Below are positions 63,881-64,000 of a stretch of 64,000 nt of DNA, piece by piece. Below the pieces are notes generated by a model, which worked only from the letters and a program-made list of their open reading frames with translations, was not told the DNA's origin and did not search any database. This stretch comes from Cepaea nemoralis (lineage: Eukaryota > Mollusca > Gastropoda > Stylommatophora > Helicidae). Position 1 is the first letter of the stretch; every line of letters begins with the position of its first letter. The stretch covers positions 1-64,000 of the forward strand of contig JACEFZ010011392.1 of the NCBI GenBank assembly GCA_014155875.1, in the 5' to 3' direction. Position numbers and translations under genes: made by a program.

Positions 63881-64000
63881 TTTGTTTGCTGGAGTATATA
63901 TAGCCAAGCAGTCGGTATAACATAGTCTCTACGCTTACCTACCGATCTGATGGTCATGGTTTCGAATTCGCATCGAGGCAGACGTCTTAAATTGACCCAG
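63881..64000. other. Possible SINE head at window end
   Basis: GATGGTCATGGTTTCGAATTC (about 63950) has B-box character (GGTTTCGAATTC). The element would continue beyond the window. Confidence 0.4.

Overview
This is a gene-poor, repeat-dominated stretch of an animal nuclear genome. I found no intact host protein-coding gene. Almost everything that can be recognised is mobile-element debris or tandem repeat. The retroelement mix is I/jockey-superfamily and RTE-like non-LTR elements, several tRNA-derived SINE families, hAT-like and pogo/Tigger-like DNA-transposon relics. With very abundant minisatellites and a metazoan-type 28S rRNA fragment, this points to an invertebrate. A gastropod mollusc is my best guess, but it is inferred from general familiarity with such genomes and not demonstrated here.

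Layout. 1-2150: unassigned DNA, a 32-bp minisatellite and a long (CTT)n tract. 2153-6370 (minus): a decayed I/jockey-type LINE with endonuclease, reverse transcriptase (RT) and RNase H domains, split in the endonuclease by a 334-bp SINE-like element with a 12-bp target-site duplication (TSD). 6.6-12.2 kb: microsatellites, minisatellites of 31, 24, 45 and 24 bp, and an RTE-like RT fragment (10.3-11.3 kb). 12.5-15.5 kb: RT C-terminal fragments. One of them is split by an 893-bp insertion that starts with 28S rRNA-like sequence and ends in a (GAA)n tail. 16-20 kb: a 31-bp minisatellite that has captured an RNase H fragment, then paired inverted SINEs. 20.9-22.2 kb: a precise nested stack (SINE, hAT MITE, truncated RTE), each with TSDs. 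23.1-25.3 kb: three tandem arrays. 26.3-29.3 kb: RTE-like fragments and an RNase H LINE fragment. 29.6-39.1 kb: (AC)n array, SINEs, an 18/54-bp minisatellite and a 2.4-kb 23-bp minisatellite. 39.7-46.6 kb: palindromic MITE, SINEs, a hAT MITE inside a SINE, microsatellites. 47.1-49.5 kb: an RTE fragment interrupted by a pogo/Tigger relic that itself carries a GAA-tailed LINE copy. 52.1-54.3 kb: SINE interrupted by a truncated RTE, and a 31-bp minisatellite. 54.7-64 kb: SINEs, two hAT-like MITEs, a tRNA-Gly-like sequence, an RT fragment with a FADD box, and tetranucleotide arrays.

No set of genes works together here in a pathway. The interaction that can be read is between mobile elements: autonomous LINEs (I-like, RTE-like) could have supplied the machinery for the 5'-truncated copies and SINEs, and hAT or pogo transposases elsewhere for the MITEs. 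Many LINE tails are simple repeats, (GAA)n or (GAT)n, which explains part of the microsatellite load. Very long apparent reading frames in the window are tandem-repeat artefacts. Coordinates of diverged repeats are accurate to roughly 5-30 bp unless a TSD is stated.
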